Origin: Neoceratodus forsteri
Lineage: Eukaryota > Chordata > Ceratodontiformes > Ceratodontidae
Direction of reading: 5' to 3'
Assembly (NCBI GenBank): GCA_016271365.2
Contig: CM057459.1
Span: forward strand, 485,473,501-485,537,500
DNA length: 64,000 nucleotides
The notes beneath the pieces are model-generated. The model was not told where the DNA came from. It was given only the letters and a program-made list of their open reading frames with translations, and ran no database searches. Each line of letters begins with the position of its first letter. The first letter of the stretch is position 1. Position numbers and translations under genes: made by a program. This document shows, in pieces, positions 9,541-21,500 of the stretch.

Positions 9541-11171
9541 GGCCCAGATATTCAAAAGGATTGCACATGGTGCAACAGTGTTGCACCATGCACAACTCAC
9601 TGATGCGCCCCAGTGCGATATTCAAAAAGGAGAAGTGCGCGGTACAAATTCTGAGGTGCCGGAGCCCATCAGTAATGTATGCAGGCAAAGGTAGGGGGGT
9701 GTGCCCATGCAAACCCTGCACAGCCCGATATTCAGCCTGGGATGTGCAGAGCCATTCATGCGCAACCCCTACCTGCGCCAGCACAAAGTTGATCCAAAAA
9801 AAAAAGGAACAATGGATGGCCACCCACAGGTGAGCTGCCGCATTGCAGGGTGCAACAAGGCAGCTGCCACCTGTGGGTGGCCACCTGAGCTCTAGCTGCA
9901 CCTGGTGGTGCCCCCCATGCCTGTTCGCAGGCATTTGTAAAAGAACCCCTATAACCCTGGTGGTCCAGTGGACCACTGTCCACCCGATCACGGGCATTTG
10001 TAATAAAATGAAGAATTCTGTCCAATATCCCTGGTGGTCCAGTGGACCGCTGTCTACCCAATTGTGGGCATGTGCAATGAAAAGGAAGAATTCCGGCCAA
10101 TATCCCTGGTGATCCAATGGACAACTATCTGCCCGATCGCGGGCATGTGTAACAAAAAGGAAGAATTCCGGCTAATATCCCTGGTGGTCCAGTGGACCAC
10201 TGTCTGCCTAATCACGGGCATTTGTAATAAAACAAAATTAATATGTCCAATATCCCTGGTGGTCTAGTGGTACCCCCCTCACCTGCCCACTGAGCCCCAC
10301 CGCCTACACCCCGGTCGGCGGTGGCAGCACCACCCACTCCATCTGCCCCACCGCCTACTCGACCGACACTGTCAGTAGGGCTGTACACCCATTGATCCAC
10401 AGCATGAGCATGGTTGTGCAGCTCCATACTATACTACATTTCAGATATGTGAATGGATCCATTCACATATCTGGAATGTAGTATGGTATGGGCTGCATGC
10501 CCTACTGAAGGTGTCTGGGCCGGTGGCGGCAGGGTGGGAGGCGGTGGGTGCTGCCCTCGCCGCTGACCGTGGAGCGGGGCGGGCTCAGTGGGCAGCTGCG
10601 GAGGGGCGGTACCGCTAGGCCACCAGGGATATTGGACATATTAATTTTCTTTTATTACAAATGCCCGTGATCGGCCAGACAGCGGTCCACTGCACCACCA
10701 GGGATTTATGACTTTCCTTTGTTTACTGCAGCCCACGATCGGGCTGTGGAGCACATTGCTGGCTGCAGGCAGTGTCGGTCCCTGACGGCTGCTGCCTGGC
10801 AGGGTGCCAGGTGCAAGACATCGGGGATCAGTGCACCTGCATGCAAATGGGGCCATAATGACATGCAAATGGCCCCATTTGTGCCTTGCATACATTATGG
10901 CCCCATTTGCATGTCAAGTTTTGAATATCGCGGTTGCTGTGCATAGCGTAATTGAACTTGTGCTAGCGCATCCCCATGCTCCACTCTGGCCACTTGCGCT
11001 AGTGCAGTGCCACTGTGCCATGCACACTGTGGGTGGCCAGGGTGCAATATTCAATGATGCTGTGCCATGGCGCAGCTCCGTTGAATATCACCCAGTCCAC
11101 ACCCCTGTGCAGCCAAGTTGCGCTGCACCCAAGCTTGCGTTACAGCCTGGTGCAGTTTGAATATCTGGGCC
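9541..11171. mobile_element. Palindromic non-autonomous DNA transposon, Harbinger-like termini
   Basis: The left end GGCCCAGATATTCAAA and the right end TTTGAATATCTGGGCC are exact inverted repeats, and TTT flanks both ends (9538-9540, 11172-11174). A 3-bp T-rich duplication and G-rich termini resemble PIF/Harbinger MITEs, though those usually duplicate TWA. No transposase is present. Inner parts repeat in inverse orientation: GATATTCAA recurs next to both ends, the 75-bp array unit in the left arm appears inverted at 10612-10712, and the centre is a near-perfect hairpin around GGATCC at 10455-10460. A single strand could fold almost end to end. Confidence 0.8.
9955..10270 (+). repeat. 75-bp tandem repeat inside the palindromic element
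   Basis: The word CCCTGGTGGTCCAGTGG or a close variant starts at 9955, 10029, 10104, 10179 and 10254, spacings of 74, 75, 75 and 75 bp. Each unit also holds CGGGCATTTGTAA and GAATTC or a variant. One inverted unit lies at 10612-10712. Confidence 0.85.
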
Positions 11172-11279
11172 TTTGTCTTAAAAAATACAAAGGGATTCAA
11201 ATAATAGAAACACAAATGAAGAATACAGAAATAGGCATAAAGACAAATCTAACTAAACTGCTTTCCATGCCTGAAACAC

Positions 11280-13430
11280 AAGAATGTATATTTTTTTATT
11301 TTTTTTTATTTTATTTATTTGAAGTATCAGTTTAGCAACCTTTGAGCCAAGGGCTCATTTACAAAGGTACCTCATCACAAGGAGGACATAAGACACAGAG
11401 AGGGTAACAAGTACATCAGGATAGCTGTCATGTGTAGGTTACAGACATTGTTTACAGATATTACAGTATATACAAGTTAGGGTACATATATTTACAGAAG
11501 CATAGAAAAGAAGCATTGTTGCATGAGACAGCTTGCGTTACATTTTAGTACATCTTATTCATGAGCCATTGATGAACAATCATTGTTTTTTAGGTTGTAG
11601 CAGTCCATCATGGAACTTGTCGGGGATTAGGGCCCAGGAGGGCATGACAGCGCAGGCTGGCTGCAGATGCAGAAGTGGGTATTGAGGAGATGGTTGCTGA
11701 GAGTCACTTTGAAAGGGGAAATCTTTCCGGTGTTAGTGATGGTGGCTGGGAGAGTATTATACCATCCAGGACCCCTGTAGCTGAAATATCTCTGGGCAAG
11801 GGATGTTTTTACCCTGGGTACATCCAGGATGGCTTTGTCTGAGTGGTGGGTGGAGATAGAGGGTGTGGCAGTTTGGAGAGAGGCGGTGACTGCAGGAGGT
11901 GAGTGTCCAAGCAAAATTTTCTTTGCCAGGAGGCAGGTCCGGTAGTGGAATCTTTCATCAAAGTTGAGGATATTGGCAGCGGAATAGAGTGAGCAGGTGC
12001 GGATGAGCCTTGGGGCACCAGTTAGGAGCCTGCAGGCCTTGTTGAGGGAGATTTGCATTTTCTGAAGTGCAGAGCTATCTTCTGCCCCATAGACCAGGAG
12101 CCCATGACCCACTATGGACAGTATGGAGGAGGTAATAGCAAGCCTAAGGGCATCAGGAGGGAGGCATTCCTTGTGCCAGTATAGGAGCCCAATCTGAGTG
12201 TTCACAGCTGCTGCTAGTGAGTTTATGTGGCCGTGAAAGGTAAGGGCAGTGTCAAGGGTAAGCCCCAGGTACTTGTAGGTGGATACCTGTTCAAGGGGGT
12301 GCTGGGTGCTGGGGATGATGAGGATTGGAGTATTTTTTGCTTTGTTTTGGTGGTGTGAGAAAATCATGGATTTTGTCTTTTTTAGGTTTTTCACCAGTCT
12401 AACGTCCTTGAAACATGTTTCAGCCTGGGTGAAGGTGTTTTGGAGGGAGACCTGGAGGGTGGCAGGTTTATGGTGCACAGCATAAAGCTCTGGATCATTT
12501 GCATACAGTAGGATATTTCCAGAGCAGACCAACGGCAAGGTGTTTAGGTAGAGGGTGAAGAGTAGGGGACCCAGGATGGAGCCCTGGAGCACTCCAGAGT
12601 GGACAGATAGTGTGTCAGACAGGGTATCATTTATTTTGACACATTGGGGTGGTGAAGTAACTGGCACACCATGCCAGGGGGCCCAAGGTGAAACTGAGTT
12701 GGTAGAGAGAGTCTAGAAGCAGTGGATGGCAGACCGTGTTGAAGGCTTTGGAAAGGTCTATGTATACAGCTCCAGCAATATTACCAGTGTCAATGGAGGA
12801 GTGTAGAAAGTTGGTGAATTCGATGATGTCTGTGGTTGTGCTGTGGCCTGAGTGGAAGCCAGGCTGCTCTGGGCATAAGATGTCATGCTTGGCTAGGTAT
12901 TCAGCGAGCTGCGTGGCATCCACTTTCTCTAAGGCTTTGGATGGGGGGGAGAATGGAGATGGGTCGATAGTTACTGGGGAAGGATTTGTCATGAGTTTTA
13001 TAAATGGGGGTAACAATGGCAGTCTTCCAGGCACTGGGGAATTGCCCCAGACACAGAGATCTGTTGAGTAGGACTGTGAGAGGGGCTAGGACCTCATCAA
13101 GGACTAGCCGAAGGAGCCTAGCATCTAGGGGATGTGTGCTAGGTTTGTTGCTGTTTAGTGCATTTTGCAGGTATGGACGGGCTTTATGGGTCTATATTTT
13201 ATGCAGGAGGAAATGAGGGCACTGCAGGGTAGGGGATTTGGATTCAGGCACAGGGTCAAAGAAGCAACTGGGGAGAGCAGTGCTGAGATCTGTGAAGGTA
13301 GTGTTTAGACAGTTTTCTATGGTAAGTAGGTCAGTGGAAGTGGTGCCGTCTATGGTGAGCTGGGAGGGTGGTGGGGATTGCGAATTATCATTGAGTTCTT
13401 TGGTATTGTGACGGTTAGAGTTGATTGATA
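11280..13430 (-). mobile_element. 5'-truncated L2/CR1-group LINE
   Basis: On the minus strand the element runs from RT upstream segments near 13430 to an A/T-rich (AAATA)n-type tail at about 11288-11330. Its 3' UTR, around 11340-11620, is unlike the tail at 4690-4757, so it is a different subfamily from that LINE. No endonuclease is left; the element is 5'-truncated near the (AT)n tract. Confidence 0.8.
11627..13034 (-). pseudogene. LINE reverse transcriptase relic
   Basis: Two overlapping frames cover RT. The upstream frame (13034-12627) reads PGFHSGHSTTTDIIEF and GAVYIDLSKAFNTV, RT motifs 1-2a and A. The downstream open frame (12667-11627, 346 aa) reads GVLQGSILGPLLFTLYL (motif B), then YAND at 12494-12505 where an active enzyme has YADD, then STYKYLGLTLDTALTFHGHI and LLTGAPRLIRTCSLYSA of the C-terminal region. 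The changed catalytic residue and the frameshift between the two frames indicate an inactive copy, although the 346-codon frame is still open. Confidence 0.8.
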
Positions 13431-13440
13431 GTAGTCCATT

Positions 13441-13451
13441 ATATATATATA

Positions 13452-13513
<62 letters not shown>
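13441..13513. repeat. (AT)n microsatellite
   Basis: About 70 bp of nearly pure AT dinucleotide with one C. It separates two minus-strand LINE relics. Confidence 0.95.
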
Positions 13514-13516
<3 letters not shown>

Positions 13517-13900
13517 CACGAGGGATCCGATGATGGAGCCTTTTGGAACACTAGCTGGCACAGGTTTAGCTGAAGATGAAGATGACTTAAAGCAGATAGT
13601 TCATGTTCTGGTGCAGAGGTAAGAGCAAAGCCATTTCAGAACTGTTCTTATGATGCCAAATGTGGATTTCAGGTGAATGCACAATATATCATGATTAATG
13701 GTGTCGAAGGCAGATAAAATGTCTAACAGCAGCAGAATGGTAGGAATTCCATCAATTGATAGTAGCTTCCATCTACTGATAGTGGCTTCAAAGACCAGAC
13801 TGGAATTTAGGTAGAGGTTAGTTAGAAATGAGTTAACTGATGGACTACTGCTTTCTCTGTCACCTTGGACATAAATGACTACTGGGCAATAGGACAGAAG
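13514..13900 (-). pseudogene. Fragment of LINE reverse transcriptase
   Basis: The reverse strand reads LLLLDILSAFDTINHDIL, the motif A region of L2-type RT, then LKWLCSYLCTRT, and, past a stop, VPKGSIIGSLV of motif B. It repeats RT motifs already present in the neighbouring LINE, so it is a separate copy. Confidence 0.65.
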
Positions 13901-13929
13901 TTGAAGAGAATATCTGGATTTAATTAAGG

Positions 13930-15170
13930 CATTTTTACGTTCGCTTTGCACGCATGCACGAGGAACGTCTTGGGAGAATGGGACACTTTGGAGGTGTGCC
14001 TCTCCTGAGCAATCCCCTGCTCCCTTGAGCAGGTGTGGCGGTCCTGCAACAATCCGCACCGGTGCTGTGTATGACAGCGGTGGTCTTCTCTTCAAAGAAA
14101 ACCACTGATGTGTGCTTGCACCGCGTCACCACCCCCAAAATCTTTGCTGCCACGCTAGGAGCCCACCCCAGCGTGGCAAACATCCCACGTCGTCTGCTGA
14201 CAGGGGTGCCCAATCCCCCCCATCGGCCCCACGGCCCTCCCCCAGCCATCCTTCTGCCACGCTGGGAGCCCACCCCAGTGTGGCAAACGTCCCATGTCAT
14301 CAAAGTACAAAAAAAAAAAACCTGTAAATTAAAAGCGGTCCCACACAGTCTCCCCACCCCCCTCCCACAACCTGCACCCACCCACTGCGCACCCTGCCTC
14401 CCCACACCATCCCTCACCACATACTTACCTCCGGAGCTTGGCACGACGATCATCGCTGGATCGGGAACACGTCTGCACTCTTCAAAGCCGACCGCGAACT
14501 GAGGAAATGCCAGTAAGCTGTATAATGGGCTAGATGGGTTTTTTTCAACTTTGTTGCATATCTCAGGCATTTTTTGGAATTTTTGCACCAAATTTTCAAC
14601 ATGGGGTTTTTGGGACCCCTTCTCATGAATTCTGTCACTGTCATGGATTATTCGGGCCCGAGGGGTGATTTCGCAGTCACTGCATGAAATCACCTTTCGG
14701 GCCTGATTAACAAAACGACAGTGCCAGTGTTCATAAGGTGGGCTCTCAAAAAGTCTATTTTGAAAATTTGGTGGAAAAATTCCTAAAAATGACGGTTTTA
14801 CCAGAGTGCATTGCGCAGTTCCTATGCAGGCTTGTAAGTTCGTGAATTTTCAATATTTTCACTCCGGATTTTCAACATTGCCATTTTACCATACCTTCTT
14901 ATGAGTAGTATAGCTGTCATTTTTCACATCTCACTGAAAACGTCTTTCCGCCCATGTAGCGCACAATGGCACAGTTGGTGTGCGAACTCAATGTATGGGA
15001 CACATTAAGAAAATCACAGTGACACTATTCATGAGCAGAGGTCTTAAAATGTCTATGTTGAAAATTTGGTGAAAAAATTCCTTAAAATGACTGTCTTACG
15101 AGCGATGCGTTGCACAGTTCCTACGCATGCTCGTAAGTTCTCGAATTTTCAATATTTGCACTCCAATGAG
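13930..15170. repeat. Unclassified repeat region with direct duplications
   Basis: No credible gene. GCCCACCCCAG...GTGGCAAAC appears twice, at about 14150-14200 and 14258-14303. A longer direct repeat pairs about 14744-14872 with 15047-15165, sharing TTGAAAATTTGGTG, ATTCCT and AATTTTCAATATTT, a period near 300 bp. The sequence at 14660-14700 (GAAATCACCTTTC) recurs near 29480-29505. I infer a non-autonomous element of unknown class. Confidence 0.45.
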
Positions 15171-16841
15171 TTCCAAATACCTAAACAGCACATAGAAGCA
15201 AGCAACATTCGGCATTGACAATGCTTGTACTTCTTTGTTGCTGATTTTTTTAAGCCATGTCCAAGTGCCAAATACCACTGCAAATACCTGCAAGCGAACG
15301 TTTGGCATTGACAAATGCTTGTTAATATAGGCAGAACTCAAACAGTCTTGAAGGATGAAGGAAAAGCACTAGTTTATAAGGGGGAGCTGATGCAGGCAGT
15401 GATAACTCTAATTTGAATATGAGACAAACTTTTCTTTATCCAAGTTGGAGCAGGATACTTACAGCTGGAGGTATTTGAAATAAAGAGAATATTGTCTTCA
15501 GTAAGAGGGTGAAAGGTAGAAATGTTGTGGAGCAAATATTAGGCAGTTCCAAAGGAACTGGAGTTAGAGAAGCAGTAGACAGTGAGACTACACTCAGCTT
15601 GCTCTCAGAGAAGCCATGCAGATCCTGCGCAGTAAGTTAAGTGGTCAGTTTGGAGCAATTAGGCTTGGTAAGTGTGGTTTATCATTTGAAAAACTTTTCT
15701 TTGGTTTCCGTTTTGGGAGGTAATTATTTCCTCATATTGATTCCTTTTGGTTTAGAACAGAAGAAGTTGTATCTTTGTAGTGTTTGTAGTATAGTGTGGG
15801 GCTATAAAAACATAAGTCTCAATGGCAAATAGCTTCAAAAGGACCAAACAGTGGTTGAAGGGCAACTTCCAAGGCCGGCAGTGCACAGAAGATACATGTC
15901 AACTGAAAAAAAAAAAATCTTAGCACTTACCCCCATATATCAAGTGCTCAAATGAGCTGATGATGCAAACATTTTACTTTTTTTTAAGGTGCACAATGCA
16001 GCACAGTTCACAGCAGTAACCTCTATAAATGAGTCCATTATGGGGGTTACTGCAATGATGTGCACTACACTAGTCACCTTAATAAAGGAGAATTTCTGCA
16101 TCTTCAGCTCATGTGAGTCTTGATATACAGAGATTAGTGCTGGAACTCTTTCCATTCAGAATAAAACGTGAGCAAGATTTTAAAAGAGTTGTATCTATTT
16201 TCCAAATACAACTGTGGAATTCAGTCTGAAAAGTTAAACTATACAAGACAAAAATCTGGTCTAATTTTTGGGATGGAAGTCCGCAGTTGCAGCAGAAATT
16301 GCCATAAACTGCAGGAAATGTTGTAAATGCATCCAGATGTATGTGAATAAAATGCAGACGTCTGGATGCATCTGCATGGATGCAGCACGCATCAGAAATA
16401 TGTAAGAACTATGTAATATGACGCAAGCGCTGCATCCAGGCAACTGAAAATCCCACCCCATCAGTTTAGATAAACTCAGTACAGTGCTACAAACTCCTGA
16501 AAGAGGACTGCAAACAGACCAGCCAAATGTTCCCTTAGCTCCATTGGAGTGTATCCAGTCTGCCCATTGGGGCTTACCTTGCTTACTCTGATCTTCACCA
16601 GGAGTAGATACCAGAGTAGGTTTAATGTCAGCAGGCTGCATCACAGCTGCTCTGAATGTATCGGGCCTCCCAATGAGCACCCTCCCTCCTCCAAGGCTCT
16701 TTGGTGAACAACAAAGTGAAGTATTCATTGAGGTAGTGTTGTTTGAACCGGCCTACTACTATACTATTTGCTGCACTGCATAAATAAATCATTAGCTGTG
16801 GGTCTGGCATTGTGTGTGAGGTTTTCTTTTACCAAATCAGT
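15171..16841. other. Intergenic, nothing recognised
   Basis: No ORF with a recognisable motif and no repeat family that I can name on either strand. Confidence 0.5.
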
Positions 16842-17292
16842 CATAGAAACATACAAACAAAGACAATGATGGCAGAAAAGGACCAACGCTCCCTCTAGTC
16901 TACCAAGGGTTCCCTATCTGCCCCAGAAACTATTGTTCATATGGGGTTTTATCCCTCACGGTTCACCCCTGTGCTCACCTCCCTACTACTACTGACCTGA
17001 GCAGCCACCAAACCCTTCAATCTGCCCAAGCCATACCTGAAACCATTGAAAATCTTGTATCCTACTATGTCCACTGGCAGACGCTCCATGGCCCCACTAC
17101 TCTTTCCATAAAAAATAACTTTCTCATATCTCTCTTCAACCTTCTCCTCACCAGTTTCCACACGTGACCTCAGGTTCTTGTCTCTGTACTTTTGCCAAAT
17201 AGTTCCCTGCAGCTCACCTTGTTTATTCACTTCAGGATCTTGAAGGTTTTTATCACATCACCCCTCTGTCTCACCTGGTTCATGTTCAGTAC

Positions 17293-18965
17293 ATTGAGGT
17301 AAGGTAAGGTAACATTTATTTATATGGTGCCCAATCCTGGAGGCTCTGTGCACCTTACACAATAACAGAATAATACAGGATAATAAAATATATTGGGAAA
17401 CATAAATACAATAAAATACAACATATAGTGCAGTTATAATAATCAATAAATACAGTCTTAAAATATAAAGCAACTCTGGTTAGTCCAGGAAAGTCAGTTT
17501 AAAAGGATGAATCTTAAGACCCCTTTTGAATGCCTCCACTGTAGGGGTCTCCCTAAGAAAGATGGGAAGCAGATTCCAGAGGACTGGGCCAGCAACCTCA
17601 AATGCTTGATCGCCAGATTATTTAACTTGGCCCTCAGAACCACAAGGAGGCCACTGGTGGAGGAGCAGAGGGAGTGCACTGAGGTGGCAGATGTCAAGAG
17701 ATCAGCCAGATAGCCAGGGCCAAGTCTATATCGGGCATTATAAGTGAGCAAACCCACCCTGATTATGACCCTCCACCTGATAGGCAGCCAGTGCAGAGCC
17801 CACAGGACCTGGGTCACATGACATAACCTAGACAGGCCCGTCAGTAACCAGACCACTATGTTCTGCACCAGCTGCAGCCAGCAGATGGTGCCTCCACTGA
17901 CCCTGAAGTACATAGAATTACAGTAGTCAAGCCTGGATGTAACAAAGGCATGTACTAGTGAAGGCAGGTCCTCAGGTGGAACTAGGAGTTTAATCTGGGT
18001 GACATTCCTTAAGTGACAAAAAACACTTTGAATAACAGATGAAACCTGAGCATCAAGTGTCAATCGGTCATCCAAGAAGATGCTCAGATTTCTTACCCTA
18101 GAGGAAGCTGTCAATGGGTGGTTCTCAGGACCAGTCCTGTTGCCACCCCGGAGGCACTCCTATCATGGCCGTGACCCAGCTCAATCACCAGGACCCCTGT
18201 CTTGTCGGGATTTTGTCATAACCAGTTAGAGGACATCCAGTCCTGGATCTCAGTGAAGCAGTTGTTAAGTACTTCCACAGCATCATGTGTTCCATCGGCA
18301 AATGACATATACAGCTGGGTATCATCTGCATAGCATTGAAAACCAAAGCTGTAATGTCTAATGAGCTCACCTAGGGGTAGCATGTACATTGCGAATAACA
18401 TTGGTGACAGGATAGAACCTTGAGGAACTCAACATGGCAGGAGCTTTGGGGAGGAGGAGAAACTCCCCATCATCACCCACTGCTTCCTGCCTGAGAGGTA
18501 AGACTCAAACCAGTTGATGACAGTTCCGGTGAGTACACAATACTCTCTAAGGCAATCCTAAAGCATAATGTGATCCACGGTATCAAATGCTGAGGAGAGA
18601 TCAAGGAAAACGAGAATTGACCACTCTCATCTATCTCTTGCCCTGAGGATGTCATTTTGCACCCTAATCAGTGCCATTTTGGTGCTATGCCTTGCCCTGA
18701 AACTGGACTGAAATGGTCATGGATGTCAAAGGCCATGAGGTGCACCTCAGACTTCTGCACCAGTATTTCCTCAACAACCTTTCCTAAAAATTAAAGATTG
18801 GAGATACAGTGATAATTCACCAGGACATCAAGCTCTAGTGATGGTTTTATCAGGAGGGGTCTCACCAGTTTCTTCAAGGCATCAGAAAAGACTTCCTCAA
18901 AAAGTGAACACCAGATTATCCTGGTGAACAATGAACCAATGACAATCTTTATAAGATCTGCCTCA
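17293..18965 (-). mobile_element. L2 LINE nested in the CR1 copy
   Basis: A minus-strand L2-clade copy with 3' tail at 17293-17325, which on its own strand ends in TTACC repeats. It encodes RT without endonuclease and so is 5'-truncated. CR1 sequence flanks it on both sides, so the L2 inserted later. Confidence 0.75.
17494..18660 (-). pseudogene. L2 reverse transcriptase relic
   Basis: The frame at 18401-18216 reads QCYADDTQLYMSF, with the YADD catalytic motif intact at 18321-18332. The frame at 18114-17494 (206 aa) reads VRNLSIFLDDRLTLDAQVSS, HAFVTSRLDYCNSMYF, LALHWLPI-like and RLGPGYLADLL, the standard L2 C-terminal region. Frames are separated by stops and shifts, so the gene is inactive. 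Confidence 0.8.
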
Positions 18966-19520
18966 TTGGCCCTGAATCATCTTGGTTACCGTGTATTGCA
19001 CTGTCTCCAGCCTGTCCCTGTCCTTCCTTAGGTGAGATCCAGAACTGAGCACAGTATTCCAGTTGTGGCCTCATCAGTGACCAATATAGAGGTAACAGTA
19101 CCTCTTTTTTTCATGCTGTCATTACCCCTTCTGATAAACCCTAGCATCCTATTAGCCTTACTATAGGCCTTGTTACACTGACTTGCTTGTTTTAGGGAGA
19201 GTCACTAATGATGGCTCCCAGGTCACTTTCCTCTGCCATACTGCTCAATTTAACCCCTCCCATCCAGTGCTCTGTCCTGTTTTTTCCCCCATGTGCATTC
19301 AGTATCTCTGTTATCACCCCAGGCTCTCTCACAGATTCCTTCCTCTTGTTCCCCTGTATCAGAAACCCAATCTCCTTCTTCACCTTCTTATTTCCACATA
19401 TGTACTTGATGAAGGCTTTGATGTTTCCTGCAGCTCCTATTGTTATCCTAACTTCCAGTCCCTCCTTGGCTTTCTGGAACTCACACATTGTTGTGCAACA
19501 TTTTTGTGAAGATTAATCCA

Positions 19521-21416
19521 ATAGTAAAAAGGCTGACCTTTACTTTTTGCAATATCAAAGGAATAATTATTTCTGGAATGGAACAGAATCCAGTGTCATA
19601 TGACAGAATGGAAACCAAAGCCCACAGCAGAAAGTGCTTGCCCAAACATTGGCATGCTAAAGCTGAAATTGATATAAAAAAAGACAAAACCCAATATTAC
19701 TATATCTGCTTTATCCCTATCGGTACACAATAACAGCTCACATTTTGGAACGTGACTGTCAAAATATTGCAGAAAATCAATGAATACCTTCAATGTAATG
19801 TTTCATCTTCTGTACACAAATAGAATTCGAGGATTGTAAATGATGTTTCTCTTCATTACCATATACAGTATGTGGTTAAATGCAGGCTTCAACTTAGAAA
19901 AAAACACATAAAAGAAGACAGGATTAAGCTCTGAAAATAGTCCAAAAGCTCTATTTCTTCTGCCAGATATAAATCATCTGCTTTATTGGCTGAATTAGAT
20001 TTTAATACTGTGAAGAAATCACAGACTTGCCTTGCTAGAAAAGCCTGGATGGTGTCATAACAGAAGGATCTTTTATGGCTGGTCCGTCTGACTCACATTC
20101 TGTGATCACATTGGCTATATCAATTTGCAGTCTACACTGATTCCTAAGGATGTGCACCATGATCTAATTAAAAAAAAAATAGAATTCTGTTGTGCATCCA
20201 CAGGTGACCAGGGAACCCATAGACTCCCATTCCTGAACTGACCCCATCACATTTGCAATTATTGCCTTGTGCTGCTATAACTTTTGCATACCTATCATGG
20301 CAACAGAAAAATAAATCCCTTTGTTTTTCCTTCTGGTTTTGACTCCAGTTCTGTTCATAAACATAACAGTTCATCTGCCACTTCTCAGGTGGTGGGGGGT
20401 TGACATTTAAAACAACAGTAAATGTAATGACAGTCTGTCCCTCTGCTTTCCTGCAGGAGTTGGGCTATCAGTACTGAAAACACCAGTGAATGCAGTGGCA
20501 CAAATAAAGGTACAGAGCAGAAGCAGTTTGCTCCTCTCATTTCTGGGATAGAAACTGATACTGTAATAAAGCTTAGACAGGGTGGAGTTGGGCAGAGATG
20601 ATGGTGGGGAGCAGGCAGAGCTGGATGGTACAGGTGTGGATGATGGTGATGGTAAAGGATTTCCAGTGTACGGAGATTAAACTCATTTAATTTACTGTAA
20701 GTTAAAGTGAGTCAGTTAGGTGGGTGGCTGAAGGAGGCACTAGAGACAGGCAGCATCAGGCTAACAGTCCTGAAGATGAGCCTGACCTGCTTGAATCTCC
20801 TGCCACATGAGCATAATGGTTGGACACTTGCTTACCTGCTCTGAGACTCAAGTTACCCAGAGATTTTGTTGGAAATGTACTTGCACCAGCAGTTCTAGAC
20901 AGTCTGTTATTTAATGCACAAGCAGTGTGTCCATGGAATGATCTCTGTGCTTTTGGCGTATTTTCATTACTCATGTGGTTGGGTGGTGTGCCTGTCTCTG
21001 CATGCATGCATTCATAGTTTTTCTAGTGGGTGCATAAGGCTGTAAGATGAACTTTTAGCTTTAGGTGCCCTAGCAGCAGCAGTAAGGTATAATTACAAGG
21101 AGCTGCTCTCATTCTGCAAACTGCTGGTGGAGGATGTGGCCCAGCCCTGGGTACATTTTGTAGCACCCCTTAGCTTTGCATGAAGGAATATAAGAAAACA
21201 GATGTTGAGGTGAGGCTGAGAGTGGTGGAGGAAGGGTCTGTAGGTACTGTAGCTTTCTGCAGCTATAGTGATGGGGCTGTACTGCTGTCTTGTCCAAATA
21301 TACACATTATGTGATAGCTCTGTCAAACTATTTCATGAAGGGGATAGCGTTTCATTTATTTAATATTTTGGAGGTGGATACTCAAGTCTCTGTCCCAGTT
21401 AAGCTTTACCAAATGA
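19521..21416. other. Intergenic, nothing recognised
   Basis: No gene or nameable repeat seen on either strand. Confidence 0.5.
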
Positions 21417-21462
21417 CATGTGTGTGTGTGTGTGTGTGTATCTCTGTTGCTTTCTGCATCAG

Positions 21463-21499
<37 letters not shown>
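21417..21499. repeat. (TG)n microsatellites
   Basis: Two TG tracts, about 21417-21439 and 21464-21499, separated by non-repetitive sequence. Confidence 0.9.

Positions 21500-21500
<1 letters not shown>

Larger units (their letters stand above)
16842..19520 (-). mobile_element. CR1 LINE copy split by an L2 insertion
   Basis: The CR1 3' end lies at 16842 (reverse complement of TTTCTATG-like octamers). Part one runs to about 17292. Part two resumes near 18970 with the reverse complement of typical CR1 C-terminal coding sequence (AACTGAGCACAGTATTCCAG) and runs to about 19520. The reading frame of part two (19488-19192) contains LGAIISDSP and MGGVKLSSMAEESDLG, the usual CR1 stretch after RT. The 5' end is missing. 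Confidence 0.75.

Noticed and set aside
9500..10112. ORFs up to 205 codons across the palindromic element
   Set aside because: The proteins repeat the array unit in every frame and strand; they follow from the 75-bp period and have no stop in it.
9955..10270. CRISPR-like array (regular 75-bp repeats)
   Set aside because: Units are fully tandem with no unique spacers, lie inside an inverted-repeat transposon, and the context is vertebrate.
13935..14693. A 252-codon minus-strand ORF and a 155-codon plus-strand ORF
   Set aside because: GC-rich repeat with internal duplication. Both strands are open, composition is low complexity and no motif is recognised.
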